A DNA stretch of 64,000 nt, taken from Slackia sp. Lineage in GTDB: Bacteria > Actinomycetota > Coriobacteriia > Anaerosomatales > Anaerosomataceae. A program made the translations under genes and the position numbers. Position 1 is the first letter of the stretch; each line of letters starts with the position of its first letter. The DNA is taken from the NCBI GenBank assembly GCA_020725885.1, contig DYEA01000009.1, positions 1 to 64,000 on the forward strand, read 5' to 3'. The notes below the pieces were generated by a model. It searched no databases, was not told where the DNA came from, and saw only the letters and a program-made list of their open reading frames with translations. Below are positions 35,128 to 44,172 of this stretch, one piece after another.

Positions 35128-37803
35128 TCAGTCCACGAGCGCCGAGAGCTGTTCCGCCAGCCGGCCGACCGTGTGCGCGAGCTCCGCCGCGCGCGCCCGG
35201 TCTTTCTCAACCACCTGCGGATCCGCCTTGGCAAGGAACCCTTCGTTGGCAAGCTTCTTCGTGAGCCGGTCGAGTTCGGCTTCCGCCTTCTGCAGCTCGC
35301 GCGCGATGCGGTCTCGCTCCGCGGCCAGGTCGACGACGCCTTCGAGCGGCACGAAGACCTCCATGCCCGCGGCCACGGCGACCGCCGCGTGACGCGGACG
35401 CTCAGCCGCCGCGTCCACCACGAGCGTCTCGACGCCAGCGAGGTCGTGCAGGTAGCTTCGCTGCGACTCGACCAGCATCGCATCGGCGCCCGACGCGCGG
35501 ACGATCACCTCGATGCGGGCCTTCGGCGGGATCGCGTACCGCGCACGGATCGCCCGGACCTCGGTGACGAGCTCCTGCAGCACGCGCATGGACGCCTCGG
35601 CCTCCTCGTCCCGGAACCGCGCAAGCCCCGTCGGCCACGCCGCCACCATGAGGGCCGGCACGCCTTCGCCTTCCGGCAACGGCAGACGGCTCCAGATCTC
35701 CTCCGTGATGAACGGCATCATCGGGTGGAGCAGCCGAAGCGCCTTGTCGAGCACGAACACCAGGTTGCGTCGGGCCGTGAGCGCCGCCTCGCCGCCCGCT
35801 GCGAGCCGCGGCTTCGCCAACTCGATGTACCAGTCGCAGAACTCGCTCCAGAAGAAGTCGTAGAGCGCCCGCGCGACCTCGCCGAACTGGAACGGCTCCT
35901 CGCCCGCCGCCCGCGCCGCCTCGGAGTCCAGGCCACGGTCGACGGCCTCCGCGAGCGCGGCGAGCCGCGAGAGGATCCAGCGGTCAGCGACCGTCTCGGC
36001 AGCAGGCGGGCCCGGCTCGTAGTCCTCGCCGAGGTTCATCAGCACGAAGCGGCTCGCGTTCCAGATCTTGTTCGCGAAGTTGCGGCTGCTGGAAAGCTTC
36101 TCTTCCGCGAAGCGGATGTCTTGGTTGCCGGTCGTCTGCAGCATGAGCCCGAACCGCATGCCGTCGGCGCCGTACTTGTCCATCAGGTCGAGCGGGTCGA
36201 CGCCGGTGCCGAGCGACTTGCTCATGCGCTTGCCTTCGGCGTTGAAGACCGTCGGGTGGATGATGACTTCCGAGAATGGGATGTCGCCGGCGAACTTCAA
36301 CCCGCACATGATCATCCGGGCCACCCACAGGAACAGGATGTCGCGCGCAGTGGACAGGACGGTCGTCGGGTAGAAGTACCGGAGCTCAGGCGTGTCGTCT
36401 GGCCAGCCCAGCGTCGCGAACGGCCACAGCGCGGAGGAGAACCATGTGTCGAGCACGTCGGGGTCCTGGCGCACCGGCCCCCCGCACTGCGGGCACGACG
36501 AGAGGTCGTCCACGCTCGCCGTCATCGCGCCGCACGCGTCGCAGTAGAAGACGGGGATCTGGTGCCCCCACCACAGCTGCCGCGAGATGCACCAGTCGCG
36601 GATGTTCTCCATCCAGTGGAAGTAGACGTTCGCCCAGCGCTCGGGGCTGAACCGCACGAGCCCCTCGCGCACCGCGGCCACCGCAGGCTCGGCGAGCGGC
36701 TTCATGTCCACGAACCACTGATCGGAAAGCCACGGCTCGACCACGGTGTGGCACCGGTAGCAGTGCCCCACCGAGTGCACGTGGTCGTCGACCCGCACGA
36801 GCAGCCCCTGCGCCTCGAGGTCCTCGACCACCCTGCGGCGCGCCTCGAAGCGGTCGAGACCCGCGTACGGCCCGCCTGCCTCGGTGATGCGGGCATCGGC
36901 TGTGAGCACGTTGATCTTCTCGCAGCCGTGCCGCTCGGCGATCTCGAAGTCGTTGGGGTCGTGCGCGGGCGTGACCTTCACGGCGCCGGTGCCGAAAGAT
37001 GGGTCGACGTAGGCGTCCGCGACGATCGGGATCTCCCGGCCAAGCAGCGGCAGCACGACGGTGGCGCCGACGAGCTCGCGGTAGCGCTCGTCCTCGGGAT
37101 GCACGGCGACGCAGGTGTCGCCGAGCATCGTCTCGGGGCGCGTGGTGGCGACGACCACGTGGTCGCGCCCGCCGACCGGCTCCTTCAGCGGGTACTTGAT
37201 GTGCCACAGGTGGCTGTCCAGCTCCTCGTGCTCGACCTCGATGTCCGAGAGCGCAGTCGCGCACCGCGGACACCAGTTGATGATGCGCTTGCCGCGGTAG
37301 ATGAGCCCTTCGTTGAACAGGTCGACGAAGACCTTGCGCACCGCGCGCTGGTACTCCTCATCCATCGTGAAGTGCTCGTCAGAGTAGTCGCACGAGCACC
37401 CCATCGCTTTGAGCTGGCTGATGATGGTCGAGCCGTGCTCGGCGCGCCACTCCCAGCAGAGTTCGACGAAGCGCTCGCGACCGACGTCGTAGCGCGAGAG
37501 CCCCTCTTTCGCCAGCTTCTGCTCGACCTTGTTCTGCGTGGCGATGCCCGCGTGGTCCGTCCCGAGGATCCAGCGCGTCGGGCGGCCCGTCATGCGCGAG
37601 CGGCGAATCAGCACGTCTTGGATGGTGTTGTTGAGCGCGTGCCCCATGTGGAGCGAGCCGGTGACGTTGGGGGGCGGGATGGCGATCGTGAAAGGGCGCT
37701 CACACTCGACGATGGGCTGCCGGTAGTACTCGCCCTCGAACCAGCGCTCGAGCACGCGCGGCTCGACCGCTTTCGGGTCGTATGCCTTGGGCATCTCGCT
37801 CAT
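35128..37803 (-). CDS. valS: valyl-tRNA synthetase
   Basis: Class I synthetase of 891 aa. Signature PPPNVTGSLHMGHALNN near residue 45, a CP1 editing domain (about 190-350), Cys pairs in CDACGAM and CPQCGG (zinc binding), RMSKSLGTGVDP in place of KMSKS, an anticodon-binding helical domain, and a C-terminal coiled coil (about 820-885) typical of ValRS. The Arg in the KMSKS loop is a common variant. ATG start; a TAGAAT -10-like box is at 37838-37833, but no convincing -35. Confidence 0.97.
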   Translation of the reverse strand: MSEMPKAYDPKAVEPRVLERWFEGEYYRQPIVECERPFTIAIPPPNVTGSLHMGHALNNTIQDVLIRRSRMTGRPTRWILGTDHAGIATQNKVEQKLAKEGLSRYDVGRERFVELCWEWRAEHGSTIISQLKAMGCSCDYSDEHFTMDEEYQRAVRKVFVDLFNEGLIYRGKRIINWCPRCATALSDIEVEHEELDSHLWHIKYPLKEPVGGRDHVVVATTRPETMLGDTCVAVHPEDERYRELVGATVVLPLLGREIPIVADAYVDPSFGTGAVKVTPAHDPNDFEIAERHGCEKINVLTADARITEAGGPYAGLDRFEARRRVVEDLEAQGLLVRVDDHVHSVGHCYRCHTVVEPWLSDQWFVDMKPLAEPAVAAVREGLVRFSPERWANVYFHWMENIRDWCISRQLWWGHQIPVFYCDACGAMTASVDDLSSCPQCGGPVRQDPDVLDTWFSSALWPFATLGWPDDTPELRYFYPTTVLSTARDILFLWVARMIMCGLKFAGDIPFSEVIIHPTVFNAEGKRMSKSLGTGVDPLDLMDKYGADGMRFGLMLQTTGNQDIRFAEEKLSSSRNFANKIWNASRFVLMNLGEDYEPGPPAAETVADRWILSRLAALAEAVDRGLDSEAARAAGEEPFQFGEVARALYDFFWSEFCDWYIELAKPRLAAGGEAALTARRNLVFVLDKALRLLHPMMPFITEEIWSRLPLPEGEGVPALMVAAWPTGLARFRDEEAEASMRVLQELVTEVRAIRARYAIPPKARIEVIVRASGADAMLVESQRSYLHDLAGVETLVVDAAAERPRHAAVAVAAGMEVFVPLEGVVDLAAERDRIARELQKAEAELDRLTKKLANEGFLAKADPQVVEKDRARAAELAHTVGRLAEQLSALVD

Positions 37804-37920
37804 CTGCGTTCCCTTCTGTCTCGTGACAGCAGATTCTACGCGATGCGCTGACCGCTCGCAGCCGCTCGGAGCGCTGGACTGTCCGCACTACACGCCTCAC
37901 GCCCCGACAAGTCTCACTTC

Positions 37921-37964
37921 GTTCATGTGAACACTTGCTCAAGCGCGCCTGAAACGGGTATCTT
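37921..37964 (+). promoter_or_regulatory. promoter with palindrome upstream of the small Cys-rich gene
   Basis: TTGCTC (37935-37940), an 18-nt spacer and TATCTT (37959-37964) form a plausible promoter. Just upstream, GTTCATGTGAAC (37921-37932) is a near-perfect palindrome (GTTCA-TG-TGAAC) ending 2 nt before the -35 box, a likely regulator site. The regulator is unknown. Confidence 0.5.
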
Positions 37965-38006
37965 CTGCGGTGACGACTTCGCTGGCTGCATACATGGAGG
38001 TTCACC

Positions 38007-38228
38007 ATGGCCGACTGCCCACGGCTCGCTAAGTGCCCGTTCTTCAACGACCAGATGGCCGACATGCCCTCGATGGCCGGCATCATCAAGCAGCGCTACT
38101 GCCGCACCGACCACACCCAGTGCGCGCGGTTCATGGTGGCCGACGCGCTCGGACCTGAAGCGGTGCCCGCCGACCTGTATCCGAGCCAGGTCGACCGCGC
38201 TAAGGCGATCCTCGAAGGCCGCGCCTGA
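38007..38228 (+). CDS. small Cys-rich protein of unknown function
   Basis: A 73-aa protein starting at an ATG with GGAGG 6 nt upstream. Four Cys (residues 4, 10, 32 and 39) occur as CPRLAKCPFF and RYCRTDHTQCARF, suggesting one metal or Fe-S site. The rest is helical, ending with a YPSQVDRAKAILEG segment. No signal peptide or membrane segment. It has its own promoter with a palindromic site. I recognise the general Cys pattern from uncharacterised bacterial small proteins but no function. Confidence 0.75.
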   Translation: MADCPRLAKCPFFNDQMADMPSMAGIIKQRYCRTDHTQCARFMVADALGPEAVPADLYPSQVDRAKAILEGRA

Positions 38229-38277
38229 CGGCTTCGCCGTGACGGCGCCGCGCGGTCACCGCACCGGCGCTCGAGCG

Positions 38278-39534
<1,257 letters not shown>

Positions 39535-39540
39535 GCGCCC

Positions 39541-40155
39541 TTACGCCTCGACCTTCTTCTCGCGCGTCTCCATCACCGCGTCGACGATGCCGTACTCCTT
39601 GGCCTCGCTCGCGATCATGATGTTGTCGCGCTCGGTGTCCGTGTGGATCTTCTCGACCGGCTGGCCGGTGTGACGAGCCAGGATGTCGTCGAGCTGCGCG
39701 CGCATCCGCAAGAGCTCCTTGGCCTGGATCTCGATGTCGGTGACCTGGCCCTGCGCGCCGCCCCACGGCTGGTGGATCAGGATGCGGCTGTGCGGCAGCG
39801 CGTAGCGCTTGCCCGGCGCGCCGGCGGCGAGCAGCACGGCCGCCATCGACGCGCACTGGCCGATGCAGATCGTCGAGACGTCGCAGCGGATGTACTGCAT
39901 CGTGTCGTAGATGGCGAGCCCCGCCGTCACCGAGCCGCCCGGCGAGTTGATGTACAGGCTGATGTCCTTCTCCGGGTCTTCGCTTTCCAGGTGGAGCAGC
40001 TGCGCGATGACGAGGTTGGCGACGACATCGTCGATCTCGTGCCCGAGGAAGACCACGCGGTCGTTCAGCAGGCGCGAGAAGATGTCGAACGAGCGCTCCC
40101 CGCGCGCGGTCTGCTCGACGACGATAGGAACGAGCCCCTTGGCTTCCGGCGTCAT
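39541..40155 (-). CDS. clpP: ATP-dependent Clp protease proteolytic subunit
   Basis: Serine protease barrel, 204 aa from the ATG at 40155 that overlaps the tig stop (ATGA). The catalytic Ser103 lies in GQCASMAA and His128 in ILIHQP; the Asp follows in the [10 protein letters not shown] region or nearby. The N-terminus [20 protein letters not shown] is the normal processed-loop region. The frame is open upstream into tig but that is a shadow. Confidence 0.97.
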   Translation of the reverse strand: MTPEAKGLVPIVVEQTARGERSFDIFSRLLNDRVVFLGHEIDDVVANLVIAQLLHLESEDPEKDISLYINSPGGSVTAGLAIYDTMQYIRCDVSTICIGQCASMAAVLLAAGAPGKRYALPHSRILIHQPWGGAQGQVTDIEIQAKELLRMRAQLDDILARHTGQPVEKIHTDTERDNIMIASEAKEYGIVDAVMETREKKVEA

Positions 40156-41531
40156 TCCTCGGATCCCTCCTTGTCGGCCGCCTTCTTCGTGCGCCGCTTC
40201 TTCGGCTTGTCTTCCGCTGGCTGCTCGGCCGGCGGCTCTTCGTCCTTCACCTCGACGTTCGCCATGAGCCACTCGAACGCCTTGGTCTGACGGATGCTCT
40301 CTTTGAGGATCGGGAGCGTGCCCGCGCTTTCGAGCTGCTCGCGAAGGCGGCGCGCCTGCTCGGCGTCGCCGTCGGCCATCTGCATGACGGCCTGCTCCAC
40401 GTCCTCGTCGGTAAGCGCAAGCCCGGCCGCCCGGAACAGCGCCTCGAGCGCCAACTCCTCGCGGACCCGCAGCTCCGCCTGGCGGCGGATGTCGGCTTGG
40501 ATCTGCTCGACCGTCACACCGGTCGCCTCGACGTAGTCCGGCAGCGTGATGCCGCGCTGCTCCAGGGTCTCGAAGAACTCGCGCGTCATCGAATTCACCC
40601 GGTTCTGCACCAGCTGCTCCGGCACCTCGCCTTCGAGGCGTGAGGAGAGCGCGTCGAGCGCGAGCACCTCGATGCGCTTCTGACGGCCGGTGGCCTTTGC
40701 GCCGTCGAGCTTCTGCCGGATGTCCTCGCGAAGCTCCTCGAGCGTGTCGAACCCGCCGACGGAGGTCGCGAACTCGTCGTCGAGCTCAGGCAGCACCTTC
40801 GCCTTGACCTCGTGCACGTCGATCTCGAACCGCGCCTGCTTGCCCACGAACTCGGGCACGGACGAGGTCTCGGGGATCTCGAACTCCGCGACGACCCTGT
40901 CGCCCGCCTTCGCGCCCACGAGCGCGCGCTCGAACTCCTCGGGCATCAGGCCGCGGCCGGTCTCGTACAGGTAGCGGTCGACGGTGTTGCCCTCGTACGG
41001 CTCGCCGTCGACGGTGCCCACGAACGACAGGTCGACGAAGTCGCCCGTCTGCACGCCGCGGTCGACCGGCTCGAGCGTGGCGAAGCGCTCGCGGTAGTGC
41101 TCGATCTGCGCGTCGATCTCCCGCTCGCTCGTCCTGGCCGGGCCGGCGTACACCACGAGGCCGTCGATGGAAGTGAGCGAGAGCTCCGGCCGCACCGCCA
41201 CCTCCGCCGTGTAAGTGTACGGCTGGCCGGGCTGGAGCGCGTCCAGCTCACCGGTGTCCGGCGGCTCCATCGTGTGCAGGTCTTCCATCGAGAGCGCCCG
41301 CATGTAGGTGTCGTCGATCAGCCGCTCGAGCGCGTCCGCAAGCACGGCCTCGCGGCCGACGTGCGTGTCGATGATCGGCCGCGGGATGCGGCCCTTGCGG
41401 AAGCCCGGGATCCTGAGCTTGTTCGAGAACTCCTTGTACGATGCGTCGATCGCCGCATCGACCGTCTCGGCCGGCACGGTGACGGTGAGCCGGACGCGGT
41501 TGCCTTCGAGGCGCTCTACGGTGGTCTGCAA
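40152..41531 (-). CDS. tig: trigger factor
   Basis: Ribosome-bound chaperone and peptidyl-prolyl isomerase, 459 aa. N-terminal ribosome-binding domain with [14 protein letters not shown] (the GFRxGxxP signature, residues about 42-55), a PPIase domain (about 160-245, with [14 protein letters not shown]), and a long helical C-domain. The last 40 residues are acidic then Lys-rich. The start is TTG at 41531, with AGGAGG 4 nt upstream; no ATG fits. The tRNA-Leu gene ends 35 bp upstream, with no terminator between. Confidence 0.96.
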   Translation of the reverse strand: MQTTVERLEGNRVRLTVTVPAETVDAAIDASYKEFSNKLRIPGFRKGRIPRPIIDTHVGREAVLADALERLIDDTYMRALSMEDLHTMEPPDTGELDALQPGQPYTYTAEVAVRPELSLTSIDGLVVYAGPARTSEREIDAQIEHYRERFATLEPVDRGVQTGDFVDLSFVGTVDGEPYEGNTVDRYLYETGRGLMPEEFERALVGAKAGDRVVAEFEIPETSSVPEFVGKQARFEIDVHEVKAKVLPELDDEFATSVGGFDTLEELREDIRQKLDGAKATGRQKRIEVLALDALSSRLEGEVPEQLVQNRVNSMTREFFETLEQRGITLPDYVEATGVTVEQIQADIRRQAELRVREELALEALFRAAGLALTDEDVEQAVMQMADGDAEQARRLREQLESAGTLPILKESIRQTKAFEWLMANVEVKDEEPPAEQPAEDKPKKRRTKKAADKEGSEE

Positions 41532-41566
41532 TGGTCCTCCTGTCGTGCAGGGATGTCTTCTGGGCG

Positions 41567-41651
41567 TGGTGCGGGCGAGAGGGGTCGAACCTCCACGAGT
41601 CGCCTCACCGGGACCTAAACCCGGCGCGTCTGCCAGTTCCGCCACGCCCGC
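41567..41651 (-). tRNA. tRNA-Leu (anticodon TAG)
   Basis: The minus strand folds as a class II tRNA. Acceptor GCGGGCG pairs with CGCCCGC, followed by an encoded ACCA. The anticodon stem is CCGGG/CCCGG with loop TTTAGGT, anticodon TAG at 41617-41615. It has a long variable arm (TGAGGCGACTC) and a GTTCGACCC T-loop. It sits directly upstream of tig. Confidence 0.96.
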
Positions 41652-41685
41652 ACGCACCGGCGCAAAGCCGAGGAATCACTATAGC

Positions 41686-41714
41686 AAAAAGGCCGGGCGG
41701 TTTCCGCGCCGACC
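41686..41714 (-). terminator. intrinsic terminator after tRNA-Lys
   Basis: On the minus strand GGTCGGCGCGG (41714-41704), loop AAA, then CCGCCCGGCC (41700-41691) pair with one bulged base and one G-U, followed by TTTTT (41690-41686). A TATAGT -10-like box (41683-41678) follows at once, possibly for tRNA-Leu. Confidence 0.75.
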
Positions 41715-41724
41715 TTGTGTGCGC

Positions 41725-41800
<76 letters not shown>

Positions 41801-41812
41801 GAGTGCGTGGTT

Positions 41813-41840
41813 ATTCTAGCGCCTGCGCAGCGGAATGCAA
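41813..41840 (-). promoter_or_regulatory. tRNA-Lys promoter
   Basis: Minus strand TTGCAT (41840-41835), 16-nt spacer and TAGAAT (41818-41813), ending 12 nt before the tRNA 5' end. It overlaps the 3' end of the ParE-like gene. Confidence 0.6.
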
Positions 41841-42082
41841 GCAGGGCGGAAGAGCGGAGTCGGCGAGGGGCTCGCGGACTGCGCGCCGCCTCTTGGCATT
41901 CGGCACGCTATCTGACGCAGCTCAGCAACGATACGTCCGAGGTCGGGGAAGCGCACACGGGAGCGCACCCGCTCCATCGTCTCATCAAGCCGGCGCAGCG
42001 CGGAGGCCGACCGCTCTGCAGCCATGCAGTCGACCGCCTCATCAAGCATCGACTGCGCCTGGCGGGTCCAGACGACTCTCAC
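41816..42082 (-). CDS. RelE/ParE-like toxin with eroded C-terminus
   Basis: The first 50 residues look like a ParE/RelE toxin (MRVVWTRQAQSMLDEAVD, RFPDLGRIVAEL). After about residue 52 the sequence loses the expected family strands (no YRIVYRV-type or final HGRR-type segments) and ends in a low-complexity tail RGGAQSASPSPTPLF and RRR. It is therefore probably truncated or frameshifted and inactive; shifting frames does not obviously restore the family end. It starts at a GTG overlapping the stop of the upstream antitoxin (GTGA). The gene end overlaps the tRNA-Lys promoter, so insertion or deletion at the tRNA side may explain the loss. Confidence 0.6.
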   Translation of the reverse strand: MRVVWTRQAQSMLDEAVDCMAAERSASALRRLDETMERVRSRVRFPDLGRIVAELRQIACRMPRGGAQSASPSPTPLFRPACIPLRRR

Positions 42083-42360
42083 CGGGCGAGCCTCGCACGC
42101 ACGGGCGCCTCGACCTCGCCGTGCGGCGCAACGTCACCTTGGAGCATCTCCTGCTCGCCGGAGCGAACGGCCCGCAGGAGCGCGATCTCGTCGAGCGGCC
42201 CCTCGTACATTTCGACATCCATGAGCACAGCAGCGCTCCGACCATGCTGCGTCAAGATCACCGGCCGCTTGGTCGCGTGCAGCTGATCAAGCACGGCACA
42301 CGTGTTCGCGCGGAACTCAGTGACCGGTCGAACATCGGTCGATGGACGGAGTCGAGCCAT
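42079..42360 (-). CDS. Phd/YefM-like antitoxin
   Basis: A 93-aa protein from the ATG at 42360. TDVRPVTEFRANTCAVLDQL followed by KRPVILTQHGRSAAVLMD is the classic Phd/YefM DNA-binding fold. The C-terminal part (GPLDEIALLRAVRSGEQE) would bind the toxin. It overlaps the downstream ParE-like toxin by 4 bp. The frame extends upstream but without family similarity. Confidence 0.85.
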   Translation of the reverse strand: MARLRPSTDVRPVTEFRANTCAVLDQLHATKRPVILTQHGRSAAVLMDVEMYEGPLDEIALLRAVRSGEQEMLQGDVAPHGEVEAPVRARLAR

Positions 42361-42537
42361 GGGGCACCTCGGACACGATACGTTGCTACGGTCTACCGTG
42401 CTCTTAACGGACTCAAACCGCCTGGCATGGTTGGGGTAAACGTCTCGGCGCTTCACCAGCGGCGCGCCGGCGAGCGCGTGTCCCGAGTCTACCGCACGAG
42501 GCGCGCCGTCTGTGTGGAAGCGCTTGTCAGCCACTCC

Positions 42538-42912
42538 CTAACGCCTGGGGCGGAACTCGACGTTGTCCATTCCATCGAAGTGGGCGTCCTGCGTCCACAG
42601 CACGGCCTCGTGTGAGCGCGCAGTGGCAAGAATGATCGCATCCGCCATCGGAAGCCCCGTCTCGAGCGACAGCCGTGCGGCGTCCAACGAGAGCGAGGCG
42701 GAGAGTTCGACGACGGTGCCTTGCATCATCACGCCGACGGCATCAAGCGCCGTGCTCTCGCCTGCGATCTGGGATGTTCGCTTGAACACCTCGAACAGGG
42801 TCAGCGTGGGCACGACCAGGCTCTCCGGATCCTCGATCGCTGGTGCGAACTCCGCAGCGTTGGGGCCATCGCCGAAGTACTCGAGCCATGCCGAGGAATC
42901 AACGACGTTCAC
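42538..42912 (-). CDS. VapC-like PIN-domain toxin
   Basis: A 124-aa predicted RNase toxin. The PIN acidic residues are visible: Asp5 in VVDSSAWLEYF, Glu in TLFEVFK, Asp in GLPMADAIILATA, and Asp in LWTQDAHFDGM. Length and order fit VapC. The start is GTG overlapping the stop of the AbrB-type antitoxin gene. Complete, unlike the neighbouring ParE-like gene. Confidence 0.88.
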   Translation of the reverse strand: MNVVDSSAWLEYFGDGPNAAEFAPAIEDPESLVVPTLTLFEVFKRTSQIAGESTALDAVGVMMQGTVVELSASLSLDAARLSLETGLPMADAIILATARSHEAVLWTQDAHFDGMDNVEFRPRR

Positions 42913-43118
42913 ACCCGGTCCTCCCGGTCGCGCTCGAAGGTGGTGTCTAGGCCGCGCAGCATGCCGCGAAGCTCGCGTGCCGACTTCAGCGGGATGAACT
43001 CGATCCTATCGCCGTATGCGATGACCTGCACCTTCTGCCCAGGGACGAGGCGCAACTGTCTGCGCACCGACTTAGGGATGACGATCTGATACTTGGGAGA
43101 GATGGTCACCGTATCCAT
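42909..43118 (-). CDS. AbrB/VapB-like antitoxin
   Basis: A 69-aa protein with a swapped-hairpin AbrB fold: VTISPKYQIVIPKSVRRQL then PGQKVQVIAYGDRIEFIP. The C-terminal helix and acidic tail should cover the toxin. The ATG at 43118 has GGAGG 7 nt upstream, chosen over upstream in-frame starts. Partner of the VapC-like toxin, 4-bp overlap. Confidence 0.9.
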   Translation of the reverse strand: MDTVTISPKYQIVIPKSVRRQLRLVPGQKVQVIAYGDRIEFIPLKSARELRGMLRGLDTTFERDREDRV

Positions 43119-43145
43119 GGCGACGCCTCCAATCGACATACGAAT

Positions 43146-43174
43146 ACTATATCGATATGAGAATCGTACGACAA
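43146..43174 (-). promoter_or_regulatory. promoter and palindromic operator of the vapBC-like module
   Basis: Minus strand TTGTCG (43174-43169), 17-nt spacer, TATAGT (43151-43146). A perfect 10-bp palindrome ATATCGATAT (43149-43158) overlaps the -10 box, a probable site for autorepression by the antitoxin. This AT-rich patch contrasts with the GC-rich surroundings. Confidence 0.6.
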
Positions 43175-43248
43175 GAGCGAAGCTCCCGCGGAGGCAGAGT
43201 GACATGGGAAGTGGCTAACTAGGATCACGGCCATTCCGCCGGCAACGA

Positions 43249-43839
43249 TCATCCCGCTCGGATGACCAGGTACGGGTTCATGCTCACGGGGTCGGAAAGC
43301 TCGCCGGGGTGGATGTCGCGCGCAAGGAAGCGCGCGAGCCCAGGCGCGTAGTAGCGGTTCCAGCACCAATAGAGGCCGGTCGCCTCGTCGTAGCGGTAGG
43401 AGGCGTAGCGGTAGGGGTTGGGCACGGACTCGTGCGCAGAAAGCGGATTCCCCCACGGGTCGTAGGAGTACGCGTTGACGACGGCGCCCGCAGAGTCGGT
43501 AAGCGCCACCACGTCGCCCCGGGCGTTCAGGCAGTAGAAGTACGTCTGTCCTCCCCTCGTCATCGCAAAGAGCCTACCAGACGGATCGTAGGCGTACGAG
43601 GCGAGGATCGCGCCTTCAGCGTCGGTCTCGGCGATCACGCGCGCGCTTAGCCCGTCGTAGCGGTAGAAGACGGTCGCGGTGCCCTCGGTCGCGGAGATTC
43701 TGCGGTTGAAGGCGTCGTAGGCGTAGGCGGCGATCGTCGCGCCTGTGGATGCGTCTGCCACCGAGACCAGGCGCCCTGCGGCGTCGTAGGCGAACCGGCG
43801 CTTGCCGTCGCAGGTGAGGTTGCCTGCCGCGTCGTACAC
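43249..43839 (-). pseudogene. Rhs/YD-repeat protein C-terminal remnant
   Basis: The 196-residue frame has YD repeats (YDAAGNL, YDAAGRLVSV, YDAFNRRIS, YDPSGRLFAM, YDPWGNPLS) and the core-end motif RYYAPGLARFLARDI. Full Rhs proteins are usually over 1000 aa and continue past this point into a variable toxic tip. Here there is neither the long N-terminal part (a stop TGA lies just upstream of the frame) nor a toxin domain; the protein ends 23 residues or so after RFLARD. A remnant of a deleted Rhs gene is the simplest reading. No immunity gene is recognisable. Confidence 0.75.
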
Positions 43840-43955
43840 CGAGCAGGCCAGAACCTCGCGCTGTCACCGCATAGACCACTTCCGACGTTGGGGGGAGAGC
43901 GCGGCGTCCGAGCCACCGAGACGATTCCCGGGCCTACCCGATGAGGGTCTCGGGC
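43840..43955. other. no gene recognised
   Basis: The sequence between the start of the Rhs remnant and the small ORF at 43956 shows no believable gene. It includes the broken continuation of the Rhs frame (a stop near 43870) and a short C-rich stretch. It may be deletion debris. Confidence 0.4.
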
Positions 43956-44153
43956 TCACTCCTCGTCGAGACTCCGTGCACCGCCGTCGCTCGCGTCCGT
44001 CGCGTCGTCGAAGCGCCTGACTTCTCGCAGGATTTCCAGCCCTGGCCTTCGATCGAGCAGCGGGTACGCCTCGGTCATGGACTTCATCCGCTCCAGCGCG
44101 CCGAGGACGCGGCGCCGGCGCGCCTTGGTCTCTCGTCTCTCGCACGCAGTCAC
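43956..44153 (-). CDS. small hypothetical protein after rho
   Basis: A 65-aa frame (or 70 aa from the GTG at 44168) beginning GTG with GGGGAG 5 nt upstream, 20 bp after rho. The first half is Arg/Lys-rich and helical (RRETKARRRRVLGALERM); the second half has ILREVRRFDD and a Ser/Asp/Glu end. The shape recalls small antitoxins but no family is recognised. Being next to an Rhs remnant, it could also be a fragment. Confidence 0.35.
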   Translation of the reverse strand: MTACERRETKARRRRVLGALERMKSMTEAYPLLDRRPGLEILREVRRFDDATDASDGGARSLDEE

Positions 44154-44172
44154 GGCCGCTCCCCGCACGCCC

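Noticed and set aside
35173-37851. 892-aa plus-strand frame opposite valS
   Set aside because: Composition is typical antisense shadow (Arg, His, Val, Asp-rich) and valS is unmistakable.
43249-44153. Rhs toxin plus immunity gene
   Set aside because: No variable toxin domain follows the core end and the small ORF lies on the upstream side, where an immunity gene would not be expected.
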